A DNA stretch of 64,000 nt from Thermomicrobiales bacterium (GTDB lineage: Bacteria; Chloroflexota; Chloroflexia; Thermomicrobiales; UBA6265): assembly GCA_041390825.1 (NCBI GenBank), contig JAWKPF010000022.1:10568-74567 (forward strand). The letters run 5' to 3'. The position numbers were made by a program, and so were the translations under genes. This document shows, piece by piece, positions 25,606 to 35,028 of this stretch. The notes below the pieces were generated by a model. It had not been told where the DNA came from and did not search any database. It saw only the letters and a program-made list of their open reading frames with translations. Position 1 is the first letter of the stretch; each line of letters begins with the position of its first letter.

Positions 25606-27165
25606 GTGGCCGCAGAGCCTCAACCGCAGGCGCCGTTGGCAGTCGAAATGCTGGGGATCGTCAAACGTTTTCCCGGTGTGGTCGCCAACGATGGAATCGA
25701 TCTGTCGGTGCGGCAGGGGGAAATCCATGCCCTCCTTGGTGAGAACGGCGCAGGCAAGTCGACACTGATGAACATCCTGATGGGGCTCTATCCGCCTGAC
25801 GGCGGACAGATCTTCATCGATGGCAACCAGGTCCATTTCCATAGTCCGCGTGATGCCGCCAACGCCGGACTGGGCATGGTTCACCAGCACTTCATGCTGA
25901 TTTCGCGCTTCACTGTCACCGAGAATGTCATCCTCGGCAACGAGGGACCGTCGATCACACTCGATCGCAAACGGGCGGAGCAGATCGTCGGCGAGACGGC
26001 GGAGCACTATGGTCTTCGTGTCGACCCCAAAGCGCTGATCGAGAATCTGCCGGTCGGCATGCAGCAACGGGTCGAAATCTTGCGGGTGCTCTATCAACAG
26101 AGCCGCACGCTGATCCTCGATGAACCGACAGCCCTGCTGACGCCGCAAGAGGTCGAGGATCTTTACGCCATCCTGTTGCAACTCAAAGAAGCCGGGCACA
26201 CGGTCATCTTCATCACGCACAAACTGCGGGAAGTTGCCGCCATCAGCGATCGCGTGACCGTGATTCGGCGTGGCAAGACCGTCGGCACACGCGAGACGAG
26301 AGACACTACATCCGAAGAACTCGCCGAGTTGATGGTCGGCCGAGATGTGCGCTTGCATGTCGATCGGCCGCCCGCGAACCCGGGAGACGCCGCGCTGCAG
26401 GTCTTCGACTTGCGGGTCAAGGGACGAGGCAACCGTGATGCGCTCGATGGGCTGAGCCTCGGGGTGCGCCGAGGCGAGATTGTCGGCATCGCCGGGGTCG
26501 AAGGCAACGGGCAAACCGAGCTGGTCGAATGCATCGCTGGACTGCAGAAACCGGACAGCGGCACCATCATGCTCGACAACACCGAAACGACCGGATGGGG
26601 CCCGATTCCGCTACGCGAAGCCGGACTCTCGTACATCCCTGAGGATCGGCACTATCGCGGTCTCGTGCTTCCCTTCTCACTGACCGAGAACATGTTGCTC
26701 GGCAACAGCACGGTCGAGCCGTTTAGCAGAGGCGGCCGCATCGACTACGCAAAGACCCGCGACATCGCGGCCAAGGAGATGCAGGAATTCGATGTTCGCG
26801 CTCCCGGGCCCGAGACACCTGCGAGCGCCCTCTCGGGCGGAAACCAACAGAAGTTCATCATCGCGCGCGAGCTCTATCGGGAACCAAACGTCATTCTGGC
26901 GGTGCAACCGACGCGTGGGCTCGATGTCGGGGCGATCGAGTTCGTGCATGGTCAGCTGGTCGCCGAGCGAGACAAGGGGCGGGGTGTGTTGCTGATCTCG
27001 TTCGACCTGGACGAGATCTTCGATCTTTCGGACCGCATCCTGGTTATCTATCAGGGGAAAATCGTGGGCGACTATCCGAACGGCAAGATCAGCCGGGCGG
27101 AGTGCGGATTGCTCATGGGCGGCAAGACGATCGAGATGGAGGGGGAGCCTATCCGTGTTGGCTAA
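25606..27165 (+). CDS. nucleoside-type ABC transporter ATP-binding protein, duplicated domains
   Basis: About 519 aa from GTG 25606 (GGAG six bases upstream); ATG 25549 is an alternative. Tandem ABC domains: the first with Walker A LLGENGAGKSTLMN and MVHQHFMLISRFTVTENV, which is the Q-loop pattern of BMP-linked ATPases, and LILDEPTALLTPQEV. The second has VEGNGQTE as a modified Walker A, SGGNQQKFIIARELY and QPTRGLDVGAIEFVH. The QPTRGLD form in place of DEPTRGLD is usual for this group. Energises uptake by the permeases at 27155 and 28300; the stop overlaps the first permease start. Confidence 0.9.
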   Translation: MAAEPQPQAPLAVEMLGIVKRFPGVVANDGIDLSVRQGEIHALLGENGAGKSTLMNILMGLYPPDGGQIFIDGNQVHFHSPRDAANAGLGMVHQHFMLISRFTVTENVILGNEGPSITLDRKRAEQIVGETAEHYGLRVDPKALIENLPVGMQQRVEILRVLYQQSRTLILDEPTALLTPQEVEDLYAILLQLKEAGHTVIFITHKLREVAAISDRVTVIRRGKTVGTRETRDTTSEELAELMVGRDVRLHVDRPPANPGDAALQVFDLRVKGRGNRDALDGLSLGVRRGEIVGIAGVEGNGQTELVECIAGLQKPDSGTIMLDNTETTGWGPIPLREAGLSYIPEDRHYRGLVLPFSLTENMLLGNSTVEPFSRGGRIDYAKTRDIAAKEMQEFDVRAPGPETPASALSGGNQQKFIIARELYREPNVILAVQPTRGLDVGAIEFVHGQLVAERDKGRGVLLISFDLDEIFDLSDRILVIYQGKIVGDYPNGKISRAECGLLMGGKTIEMEGEPIRVG

Positions 27166-28273
27166 CTGGAAGTCTCGCGGCACGCTCGTTACCGTCCTGA
27201 CCTCCGTCCTGGCGGTCGCGGTCGCACTGCTCGTGGGCGCGCTCTTCATTTTCCTGTCACAGCAGAACCCGATCGAGGCCTACAAGGCGCTGCTCGACGG
27301 CGCATTTGGGAGCCGCCGCGCGGTTGGGGAGACGTTGGCGGCCAGCACGCCGTACATCTTCGGCGGCCTGGCGTTCGCCGTTGCTTATCGAGCGGGGCTG
27401 TTCAACATCGGTATCGAAGGGCAGATGATCATGGGCGGTCTCGCGGCCGGCCTGGTCGCTGCCTGGAACCTCGATCTTCCCAAAGTCATCTATCTGCCGG
27501 TGGCGTTGCTTGCCGCCGCCATTGCTGGTGGGCTTTGGGGGGCGATTGCAGGCGCCCTCAAGGCGGTCTCGGGGGCGCATGAAGTTATCACCACGATCAT
27601 GCTCAACTATCTTGCCTTTCAGATCGTGAACTATGTGGTGTTGCGCGCCGACTCATGGCTTCCGGTCAATCCGCAACTACAGGCGACCGATCCCGCGTCG
27701 CCCGATGCGCGCTTGCCGAACATTTTGAGCGGCACTCGCCTGCATGCCGGGCTCTTGCTCGGATTGCTCATGGCGGTCCTGATCTGGTATCTCCTGTTCC
27801 GCACCACCTTCGGCTATCGGCTGCGCACTGTCGGGCTCAGCAAGGGCGCCGCAGCCTATGCCGGCATGAGCTGGGGCGCCACTATCACCATCGCCATGTT
27901 CATCAGTGGCGCGTTGGGCGGCCTTGGCGGATCGAGCGAAACGCTTGGCTTGCTGGGACAGCAATACAACGCGCCACAGGGATATGGTTTCGCCTCGATC
28001 GCCGTCGGTCTGGTTGGGCGTAACAATCCGTTCGGTGTCGTGCTCGCGGCCCTCCTCTTCGGCACCCTGCGCAGTGGCTCCACTGCCATGCAGAACCAGG
28101 CCGGCACCTCGAAAGAGCTTGTGCTTGTGTTGCAAGGACTCGTCATCCTCTCGTTTGCCGCGCTGGCCGCATCTGGCCGGGTGCAGACCTGGTGGGCCAA
28201 ACGCCGCAACACCCGGGTCGACGAATTCAGTGACACGATCGGCGTCGAGCCGGGCGTTCAGCCCGAGCTCTAG
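27155..28273 (+). CDS. ABC transporter permease, BMP/nucleoside importer, subunit 1
   Basis: 372 aa from GTG 27155 with GGAGGGGG upstream, overlapping the ATPase stop by 11 bp. About nine hydrophobic segments. Family marks: GGLAFAVAYRAGLFNIGIEGQMIMG near residues 65-90, GAHEVITTIMLNYLAF near 145 and GYGFASIAVGLVGRNNPFG near 270. The GLFNIGIEGQ motif is the coupling element of this branched permease class. Works with the second permease at 28300. Confidence 0.92.
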   Translation: MLANWKSRGTLVTVLTSVLAVAVALLVGALFIFLSQQNPIEAYKALLDGAFGSRRAVGETLAASTPYIFGGLAFAVAYRAGLFNIGIEGQMIMGGLAAGLVAAWNLDLPKVIYLPVALLAAAIAGGLWGAIAGALKAVSGAHEVITTIMLNYLAFQIVNYVVLRADSWLPVNPQLQATDPASPDARLPNILSGTRLHAGLLLGLLMAVLIWYLLFRTTFGYRLRTVGLSKGAAAYAGMSWGATITIAMFISGALGGLGGSSETLGLLGQQYNAPQGYGFASIAVGLVGRNNPFGVVLAALLFGTLRSGSTAMQNQAGTSKELVLVLQGLVILSFAALAASGRVQTWWAKRRNTRVDEFSDTIGVEPGVQPEL

Positions 28274-28299
28274 GCGAAGAGCAGGGAAGGTCCAAGCGT

Positions 28300-29181
28300 A
28301 TGGCCGATTTCTTCGACGTGAACCTGCTCAAGGCGGTGCTGCGCATGGCAACCCCGCTCATCTTTGCGGCCATGGGTGGTCTCATCTGCGAGCGCTCGGG
28401 TGTCATGAACATCGGGCTCGAAGGAATGATGCTGACCGGCGCCTTTGTGGGTGTGCTGGGCACCTACTACCTCCACAATCCATGGTGGGGCCTTATTTGC
28501 GCCATCTTGGCTGGCGGCGCGGTGGGATTGATTCACGCCTTCTGGAGCATCGGCCTGCGGTCTGACCAGATCGTGACCGGAACAGCCATCAATCTGCTTG
28601 CCGCCGGAATAACCATCTTTCTCACACAACGGATATGGGGTCAAGCCGGGCGTACTCCAAACGTGGAGACGCTGCCCACGGTGGCTGGCGGCTTGAGCAT
28701 CCTCGTGCCGCTTGCGTTCGTGACCGTACCGATCGTCTGGTACTTCCTGCGCGCGACGAAGCCGGGCCTGCGATTGATGGCGAGCGGCGAAAGTCCGCAA
28801 GCGGCGGAGAGTGTCGGCATTGCGGTCGATCGAACGCGCTATCTCGCGGTGATGGCCAGTGGCATGCTGGCCGCGGCAGGAGGCGCGTATCTCTCGATCG
28901 GCTCGCTCTCGCTCTTCACACGCGACATGACCGCGGGCCGCGGATTCATTGCGTTGGCGGCGGTTATCTTCGGCAACTGGATGCCGCTTGGAACGCTTGG
29001 TGCCTGTCTGTTGTTCGCGGGCGCGCAGGCGCTACAGATCCAGGGACAGGTCAAGGGCATCGGCATTCCCACCGAGCTCTTGCTGGCGCTGCCCTATCTG
29101 CTGACACTGATCGCGCTGGCAGGATTCGTCAGGAATTCCCGTCCGCCGGCCGGTTTGGGTCAGCATCCGACGACCCACTAG
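28300..29181 (+). CDS. ABC transporter permease, BMP/nucleoside importer, subunit 2
   Basis: 293 aa. Hydrophobic with about eight to nine segments. The motif GVMNIGLEGMMLTGAFVG corresponds to NIGIEGQ of subunit 1; also SDQIVTGTAINLLA and GRGFIALAAVIFGNW. It starts 26 bases after subunit 1. Its 3' end overlaps the convergent VanZ-like gene by 53 bp, which may produce complementary transcripts there. Confidence 0.92.
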   Translation: MADFFDVNLLKAVLRMATPLIFAAMGGLICERSGVMNIGLEGMMLTGAFVGVLGTYYLHNPWWGLICAILAGGAVGLIHAFWSIGLRSDQIVTGTAINLLAAGITIFLTQRIWGQAGRTPNVETLPTVAGGLSILVPLAFVTVPIVWYFLRATKPGLRLMASGESPQAAESVGIAVDRTRYLAVMASGMLAAAGGAYLSIGSLSLFTRDMTAGRGFIALAAVIFGNWMPLGTLGACLLFAGAQALQIQGQVKGIGIPTELLLALPYLLTLIALAGFVRNSRPPAGLGQHPTTH

Positions 29182-29584
29182 CCGAGCCGTCTCGCCAGTC
29201 GAGCAATTGCATCGCGGCGAGCGCGCCTGCGCACGCTCCAAGGAAGTCGACCAACAAGTCTTCGACGTCTGTCTGGCGGTTGGGAACGAACGATTGGTGG
29301 AACTCGTCGGTAACGCCGTAGATCGTGGCCAGCACGATTGCCGCCAGAAGCGCCTTTACCGCGCTCCAGCCGAGCCAGCGCAAGAACACGGCCAGTGAGG
29401 CGCCAAGCGCCGCGTACGCGAAAAAGTGACCAGCCACGCTTTGCACATCCCGGCTGCCATCGAGATCCGGTAGTTGTGACCGGCTCGACAGGAAGAAGAT
29501 CACCGCCATGACGGCGATCGGTGTTCCCACAGCCATCCACGCGGGCATGGAGCGGGGAATGTCAGTTTTTTCGATCTCGGTCAT
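29129..29584 (-). CDS. VanZ family membrane protein
   Basis: 151 aa from ATG 29584; a longer frame from 29644 lacks a ribosome site. Four hydrophobic segments with the VanZ-type motif GVTDEFHQSFVPNRQTDVEDLLVDFLGACAGA at the end of segment three, and FFLSSRSQLP near the first. VanZ-like proteins are small membrane proteins, linked in one case to teicoplanin resistance, mostly of unknown role. Its C-terminus is antisense to the end of the permease gene. Confidence 0.85.
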   Translation of the reverse strand: MTEIEKTDIPRSMPAWMAVGTPIAVMAVIFFLSSRSQLPDLDGSRDVQSVAGHFFAYAALGASLAVFLRWLGWSAVKALLAAIVLATIYGVTDEFHQSFVPNRQTDVEDLLVDFLGACAGALAAMQLLDWRDGSASGSSDADPNRPADGNS

Positions 29585-29704
29585 GCTGCATCCGTTCGGG
29601 CGGCCGCGAATCGGCCCCCGCAAGATCGTACAATGACGTGACAAGGAACAGGCCGCATACGTGCGAATTCACGCGGCCGGAGAGGACAGGAAGGACTGAA
29701 GTCG

Positions 29705-30598
29705 ATGTCGGCGGTGGTTTCAGAGCGACCGAATTCAGAGCTCAGCGCGGGCATCCCAGGGTTCGACCGGCTCGTGTGGTACTTCCTCCGGGTGTCGGGA
29801 CTGGCGCTGGTGCTCCTGGCGTGCGGTCACCTCATCATCACGCACTTCGTCAATGTCCCTTCGGAGACAGTGTTCGATTTCGTTGCGAACCGGTGGGCCA
29901 GCCCCTTCTGGCGCACGTTCGATTTCCTGCTTCTTTTCTTTGCGCTCTGGCACGGCATCCTCGGCATGCGGAGTATTTCTACCGATCTGGTGCGAGCGCC
30001 GGGGTGGCGAGTGGCCGTGAACGCGCTCTGGTGGGTGATCGGCATCGTCTTCTTCGCGCTCGGCACAGTCACGATCTTCGCGTTCGATGAAGCACAAGGC
30101 CGCGCGAATACCGGGCCACTGGCAGATGCGTTTTGGGTGGCCGATGCGATCGCCTGGTCGCTCTACATCTTCGCCGCGCTCACGTATGTGGGCGGCGTGT
30201 TATTGGTGATCTACATCGCCCGGCATATCAGCCTGGGCACTCGCCCGATTTACCGTGGCGACCTGGGACAATACGCCTGGATTCTGCATCGCGTGGCAGG
30301 CGCTGGGATTGTCTTCTTCCTGTTGGTCCACATTGTGGACATCATGCTCATCGGATTCGGCCACGAGGTGTACGACGAGGCTGTTTCGGTCTATTCCAAT
30401 GCCTTCCTGATTCCGATGGAGATTGCGCTGGTGGGAGCGGTCTTCTACCACACATTCAACGGGCTGCGAATCATGTTGGTCAACTTCTCCAAGTGGGGAC
30501 TGCATCGCCAGAAGTCCCTCTTCTGGGTGTCCCTGGGCATCACCGTTGTGCTCACCGCGATCAGCGCCTGGATCATCGTCGCTCACGAGTTCATGTAG
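29705..30598 (+). CDS. fused succinate dehydrogenase membrane anchor (SdhD-like + SdhC-like halves)
   Basis: 297 aa with six or more transmembrane segments in two halves. The N-terminal half (about 20-130) resembles SdhD: YFLRVSGLALVLLACGHLI, SPFWRTFDFLLLFFALWHG. The C-terminal half (about 175-297) resembles SdhC: RPIYRGDLGQYAWILHRVAGAG, LLVHIVDIML and YHTFNGLRIMLVNF, with candidate heme-b His residues in both halves. Separate genes are the norm. It should anchor SdhAB of complex II and pass electrons to quinone, but no sdhA or sdhB is in this window. A TACAAT hexamer lies at 29629-29634 upstream. Confidence 0.75.
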   Translation: MSAVVSERPNSELSAGIPGFDRLVWYFLRVSGLALVLLACGHLIITHFVNVPSETVFDFVANRWASPFWRTFDFLLLFFALWHGILGMRSISTDLVRAPGWRVAVNALWWVIGIVFFALGTVTIFAFDEAQGRANTGPLADAFWVADAIAWSLYIFAALTYVGGVLLVIYIARHISLGTRPIYRGDLGQYAWILHRVAGAGIVFFLLVHIVDIMLIGFGHEVYDEAVSVYSNAFLIPMEIALVGAVFYHTFNGLRIMLVNFSKWGLHRQKSLFWVSLGITVVLTAISAWIIVAHEFM

Positions 30599-30724
30599 GG
30601 AGCGATTTCCCGTCGTCCGACCCGATCATGCCCAGGCAATCCGCCCGGGTCTTGGGATCGCGAGATTCTTCGAACTGCAGCCCGGCTATCATTGATCGTA
30701 GCGACCCGTTCGTCCGGAACAGGG

Positions 30725-31564
30725 ATGACGCGATTGAGAATACGGGCGATCAACAAAGCGAGCGCATCGGGTGCGGTCCTCTTCGGACTCATGGGCGCGC
30801 TTGCCCTGTTCGATGAGGCTGGCGCGGCGAACCCGCCAGCGGGAACCATCATGGCGCCGCTTTCGCTCGCCTCCGTGGGGGAACGAGTCATCGACGCGCT
30901 CTCCAATCCGACCGTTGCCTACATCTTGCTGAGCCTTGGCATGTTCGGCGTCTTCCTGGAAGTAGCCGCACCAGGCGGTTTTCTCCCAGGGCTGACCGGG
31001 GTTGTTCTTGTTGCGGTCGGCGCTTTGCTCCTGAACAACTCGACCGAGATCGATTGGGTCGGCGCGGCAATCATGGCCGCGGCATTCTTGCTCTTTGTGG
31101 CCGATATCTTTCTTCCTTCGGCGGGACTGCTCACGCTCGGAGGGTTGGTGGCGTTTGTCTATGGATCGTTTCGCCTGACCGCATCCGATTCTGGAGACGA
31201 CGCAATTGCCAGGCCCGCCATCTGGGTCATGGCAGTGCTCTTTGCGGTCTTTTTCCTCATGCTAGGAGGATTGGCCTTGAAAACGCGATTTGGTCGTTCG
31301 AATGTCGGCCGCGACGGACTTCTGGGCACCATCGGCGTCGTGCGACAGACACTTGCGCCGAGCGGCATGGTCTTCGCGCAGGGAGAGCTCTGGAGCGCGA
31401 CGCTGGACGAATCGACCGGCAACCATGAGCTCGCGGAAGGAAAGTCGGTCGTTGTCATTGGACTCGACGGGCTGCGCGTGATCGTTCGACCGGCGACAGA
31501 AGCCGAGCAGCGAAGCGGCGCTTCGGTGGCAGTTCCCCCCTGGGGAAGTCCCGAGCCAGTCTAG
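30725..31564 (+). CDS. NfeD-like membrane protein
   Basis: 279 aa from ATG 30725. A signal-like first segment, then the NfeD core: AYILLSLGMFGVFLEVAAPGGFLPGLTGVVLV, then FLLFVADIFLPSAGLLTLGG, then an OB-fold tail (DGLLGTIGVVRQTLAPSGMVFAQGELWSA). It lacks the N-terminal ClpP-class protease domain of long NfeD, so it is a short form. NfeD proteins pair with SPFH proteins, and a slipin gene follows at 31613. Together they are thought to organise membrane microdomains. Confidence 0.88.
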   Translation: MTRLRIRAINKASASGAVLFGLMGALALFDEAGAANPPAGTIMAPLSLASVGERVIDALSNPTVAYILLSLGMFGVFLEVAAPGGFLPGLTGVVLVAVGALLLNNSTEIDWVGAAIMAAAFLLFVADIFLPSAGLLTLGGLVAFVYGSFRLTASDSGDDAIARPAIWVMAVLFAVFFLMLGGLALKTRFGRSNVGRDGLLGTIGVVRQTLAPSGMVFAQGELWSATLDESTGNHELAEGKSVVVIGLDGLRVIVRPATEAEQRSGASVAVPPWGSPEPV

Positions 31565-31612
31565 TCAACTCGTCGGGTCCAACCCGGAACCGCTCGAAAG
31601 GAGCAACACCAT

Positions 31613-32401
31613 ATGGCCGCAGTCGGGCTTGGCATTGTCCTGATCGTTCTCCTCTTCCTGCTGATCGTGTTGCTCGCATCGGTCAAGATCGTGCGCGAGT
31701 ACGAGCGGGGCGTCGTCTTTCGCCTTGGGCGGTTGGTTGGCCCACGAGGTCCTGGACTCATCTTGCTCGTGCCGTTCATCGAGCGCATGATGAAAGTCGA
31801 TCTCCGCACCGTCACGATGGACGTTCCCGCCCAGGAGGTCATCACCCGCGACAACGTGACCGTTCGCGTGAATGCGGTTTCGTATTTCCGTGTGATCGAC
31901 CCGTCTGCCGCTGTCACCAACGTTACCGACTACATCCGGGCCACATCGCAGATCGCGCAAACCACGCTGCGCAGTGTGCTGGGGCAGTCGTCGCTCGACG
32001 AACTGCTCTCGGAGCGCGAAAAGATCAACTCCGAGCTCCAGCGCATCATCGACGAGCAAACCGAACCGTGGGGCGTCAAGGTTTCGATTGTCGAGGTGAA
32101 GGACGTCGAACTTCCCCAGTCGATGCAGCGTGCGATGGCCCGCCAGGCGGAAGCCGAACGCGAGAAGCGAGCCAAGATCATTCATGCGGAAGGTGAGTTC
32201 CAGGCCAGCAAACAGCTGGCAGAAGCAGCGAATGTCATCGCGGAACAGCCAGTCGCGCTGCAGCTTCGCTATCTGCAAACCTTGGGGGAAATCGGAGCCG
32301 AGAAGAACACCACGATTGTCTTCCCATTGCCGATCGAGCTCATTGGGTTGCTCCCCGAGAGCATCCTGAATGCGGAAGAGAACGCCTCGAAGAAGCGTTA
32401 G
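31613..32401 (+). CDS. slipin, SPFH/band 7 family protein
   Basis: 262 aa. An N-terminal hydrophobic anchor (about 5-25) is followed by the SPFH domain: [41 protein letters not shown] and [24 protein letters not shown] charged coiled-coil stretch ([20 protein letters not shown]) follows. Typical bacterial slipin/stomatin. AAGGAG precedes ATG 31613. The NfeD-slipin pair is a common two-gene unit in membrane quality control or lipid-domain formation. Confidence 0.93.
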   Translation: MAAVGLGIVLIVLLFLLIVLLASVKIVREYERGVVFRLGRLVGPRGPGLILLVPFIERMMKVDLRTVTMDVPAQEVITRDNVTVRVNAVSYFRVIDPSAAVTNVTDYIRATSQIAQTTLRSVLGQSSLDELLSEREKINSELQRIIDEQTEPWGVKVSIVEVKDVELPQSMQRAMARQAEAEREKRAKIIHAEGEFQASKQLAEAANVIAEQPVALQLRYLQTLGEIGAEKNTTIVFPLPIELIGLLPESILNAEENASKKR

Positions 32402-32411
32402 GCAGCGATCC

Positions 32412-33713
32412 ATGAAGGAGACGCCAGCGCTACGAATCGCATCTGCCACCGACACTCTCGGCGCTGATCTCACCGATTTCACGCGGGCGCTGGTCGCGTG
32501 TCGGTCGGACAGTCAAAGTGAAGGCAATTCCGAGTTCCAGGGAGAAGCGACTCGCTGTCTCGACCTGATTGCGGAGAAGCTTGCGACGATTGGGTTCGAA
32601 GTCGAGCGATGGATCGAACCTCCGCGCTATCCGGCGCTCGCGGCTCGGCTGCCGGGTAGTGGTGGGGGCCGGTCGCTGGCGATCAATGGTCATATCGATG
32701 TCGTTCCCGTGGGCGACGATTCTGCCTGGACGCACCCTGCATGGGGAGGGGAGATCGCCGACGGAAAGCTTTGGGGCAGGGGGGCGTGCGATATGAAAGC
32801 CGGCGTCGCTGCCGGGGTCTTTGCCGCGCAGGCTATTGTCGACGCCGGTATCGAGCGCGCTGGCGATCTCTGGATGCACATCGTTGCTGACGAAGAAGTC
32901 GTTGGATGGAGCACTCGCCGGTTGGTGGAGCGGCTTCCAAGCGTCGATGCCGTCATCGTCGCTGAGCCGACCGAGCTCGATATCCTGCCAGTCGAGGGTG
33001 GACTGGTCCATCTGCGCATCGAGATCGACGGTCGCGAGAGCCATGCAGGCAATCGCTTCAAGTCGATTCACGCTGGCGGGTTGGGCGCTGAGGGTGGCGT
33101 CAACGCCATCGAAAAGGGAATCATCATCGCAACCGCGTTGCAGCGGCTCGAGCGCGACTGGGGAATCTATCGGTCGCATCCCCTGCTACCGCGCGGACAC
33201 AACTCGATCATGCCCGGGATGTTCACCGGTGGACCAGGTGGAGGGGTGGATGGGCATCTCAACCTGATCTCCAATCCGGGTACCGCGCCGAACTACTGCT
33301 CGATCGAATACAACATCTGGTATTTGCCCAACGAAACCTTCGAGGGCATCCGCGACGAGATCGAAGCGTTCGTGCTGACCGTCTGCAAGACCGATCCCTG
33401 GTTGCGCGAGCATCCGCCAAGATTCACATGGAAGACGCGCAACGTCTTCTTTCCGCCAGTCGATACCCCGCCCGATCATCCAATTGTCGGAACGGTGGCG
33501 CGGGCGCTGGAGTCGATCGGTCGTTCCCCTCGGATCGATGGCTTTACGGCCGCGTCGGAGCTTGCCTGGTATGCGGATCAGGGAATCCCGGGTGTGATCT
33601 TTGGCCCGGGAAGCATCGCGCAGGCGCATTCGCCCGATGAGTTTGTGGCGCTCGATCAGCTTTACGACGCCGCTCGGGCGATGGCGTTGACCATTGCCGA
33701 CTGGTGCGGCTGA
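32412..33713 (+). CDS. M20 family metallopeptidase
   Basis: 433 aa from ATG 32412. Zinc motifs: INGHIDVVPVGD (His and Asp), GRGACDMKAG (bridging Asp) and IVADEEVVGW (catalytic Glu pair), plus a late IAQAHSPDEFV (last His). Lid domain with GRESHAGNRF. Similar architecture to the protein at 15499-16806. It probably hydrolyses an N-acyl amino acid or dipeptide. It lies 10 bp after the slipin gene but is not functionally linked to it in any obvious way. Confidence 0.87.
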   Translation: MKETPALRIASATDTLGADLTDFTRALVACRSDSQSEGNSEFQGEATRCLDLIAEKLATIGFEVERWIEPPRYPALAARLPGSGGGRSLAINGHIDVVPVGDDSAWTHPAWGGEIADGKLWGRGACDMKAGVAAGVFAAQAIVDAGIERAGDLWMHIVADEEVVGWSTRRLVERLPSVDAVIVAEPTELDILPVEGGLVHLRIEIDGRESHAGNRFKSIHAGGLGAEGGVNAIEKGIIIATALQRLERDWGIYRSHPLLPRGHNSIMPGMFTGGPGGGVDGHLNLISNPGTAPNYCSIEYNIWYLPNETFEGIRDEIEAFVLTVCKTDPWLREHPPRFTWKTRNVFFPPVDTPPDHPIVGTVARALESIGRSPRIDGFTAASELAWYADQGIPGVIFGPGSIAQAHSPDEFVALDQLYDAARAMALTIADWCG

Positions 33714-33840
33714 GCCTGCGTCCGATACCTGCAAGCAAACATCGCCGATCTACCGGACAATCCCGCTAGACAGTTGTTCGCGCTCGCACGCCAACGAACC
33801 CGGCGAGTCGCCCCACCCAAGACCATGCGGAGGGATACCT

Positions 33841-35028
33841 GTGAGGATCACAAAGGCCACGACGTATATCGTTGGCAATCCATGGAAGAATTGGCTCTTC
33901 GTGCGGCTCGACACGGATGTGCCTGGGCTCTATGGCGTTGGTGAAGGCTCGCTCAATGGCTTTGCCAAGACCATCGAAGCCGCCATTCACGAGTTGTCGC
34001 ACTTTTATGAAGGGATGGACCCGTTCCAGATCGAGATGATCTGTCAGCGCATGGGCCGTGACCCGTACAACGAGGGCGGCCAGGTGCATATGAACGCGGT
34101 GGCTGCGATCGAGACCGCCTGCTGGGACATCATCGGCAAGGAGCTTGGCCGGCCGATCTACGATCTGCTCGGCGGGCGCTGCTTCGAAGATCTCCCCGCC
34201 TATGCGAATGGCTGGTACCAGGGCGACCGCACCATCGAGAACTTCCAGGAGCGCGCCAGGATCGTGATGGACAAGGGGTACAAAGCCCTCAAGTTCGATC
34301 CGTTCGGCGCGGCGTGGCGCATCATGACGCCCTATGAGCGCCAACTCTCCTGCGACATCGTTGGCGCGGTGCGCGATGTGGTCGGACCGGAGGTCCAGAT
34401 CATGGTCGAGGGGCACAAGCGCTTCAGTGTGCACGAAGCAATCCTGGTCGCCGACGAGATCGAGCAGTACAAACCGGCCTGGTTCGAGGAGCCGACCGAC
34501 TTCGCGAAGATCGATGCGGTGGTCGAAGTTGCCAAGCACACGAACGTGCCGATCGCCACTGGCGAGAGCCTTTCGTATCCGTACCAGTTTGCCGAGCTGC
34601 TTTCCCACAATGCGGTCCACATTTTGCAACCCGACCCGTCCACGCTGGGAGGGATCCTGCGCACACGGCTGGTGTGCGGCATGGTGGACGCGTTCTACGG
34701 GGTGGTCGCCCCGCACCAGGCGCAGGGCCCGCTTTCGACATCCGCATGCATCCAAATCGGCGCATGCACGCCGAACCTGATGATCCAGGAACTGTTCGAC
34801 GAGTTCAACGCCGATTGGGAGCACGATATCGTCACCAACCCGGTCAAGGTCGTCGATGGCCGTATCCAGATTCCGACCGAACCCGGGCTCGGGAACGATC
34901 TCAACTTCTCTGAGCTCGAAAAACATCCGTATCGCAAGACCAACTTCTTGCCACTCTTCAAGCCAGGCTGGGAACGGAGAGAGAGTGTCTCGTTCGTTCC
35001 GGGTGAAGGAATGGTCGCCGACGCATGA
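33841..35028 (+). CDS. mandelate racemase/enolase superfamily dehydratase, galactonate dehydratase-like
   Basis: 395 aa from GTG 33841 with GGAGGG eight bases upstream. Enolase-superfamily enzyme: N-terminal capping domain, then barrel residues KALKFDPFG (catalytic Lys region), MVEGHKRFS and WFEEPTDF (metal Asp/Glu positions), GESLSYPYQF (Glu) and QPDPSTLGGI, and APHQAQGP with the catalytic His. This resembles D-galactonate and related acid-sugar dehydratases that yield 2-keto-3-deoxy acids. The stop overlaps the aldolase start (ATGA at 35025-35028), so product and next enzyme are coupled. Confidence 0.83.
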   Translation: MRITKATTYIVGNPWKNWLFVRLDTDVPGLYGVGEGSLNGFAKTIEAAIHELSHFYEGMDPFQIEMICQRMGRDPYNEGGQVHMNAVAAIETACWDIIGKELGRPIYDLLGGRCFEDLPAYANGWYQGDRTIENFQERARIVMDKGYKALKFDPFGAAWRIMTPYERQLSCDIVGAVRDVVGPEVQIMVEGHKRFSVHEAILVADEIEQYKPAWFEEPTDFAKIDAVVEVAKHTNVPIATGESLSYPYQFAELLSHNAVHILQPDPSTLGGILRTRLVCGMVDAFYGVVAPHQAQGPLSTSACIQIGACTPNLMIQELFDEFNADWEHDIVTNPVKVVDGRIQIPTEPGLGNDLNFSELEKHPYRKTNFLPLFKPGWERRESVSFVPGEGMVADA

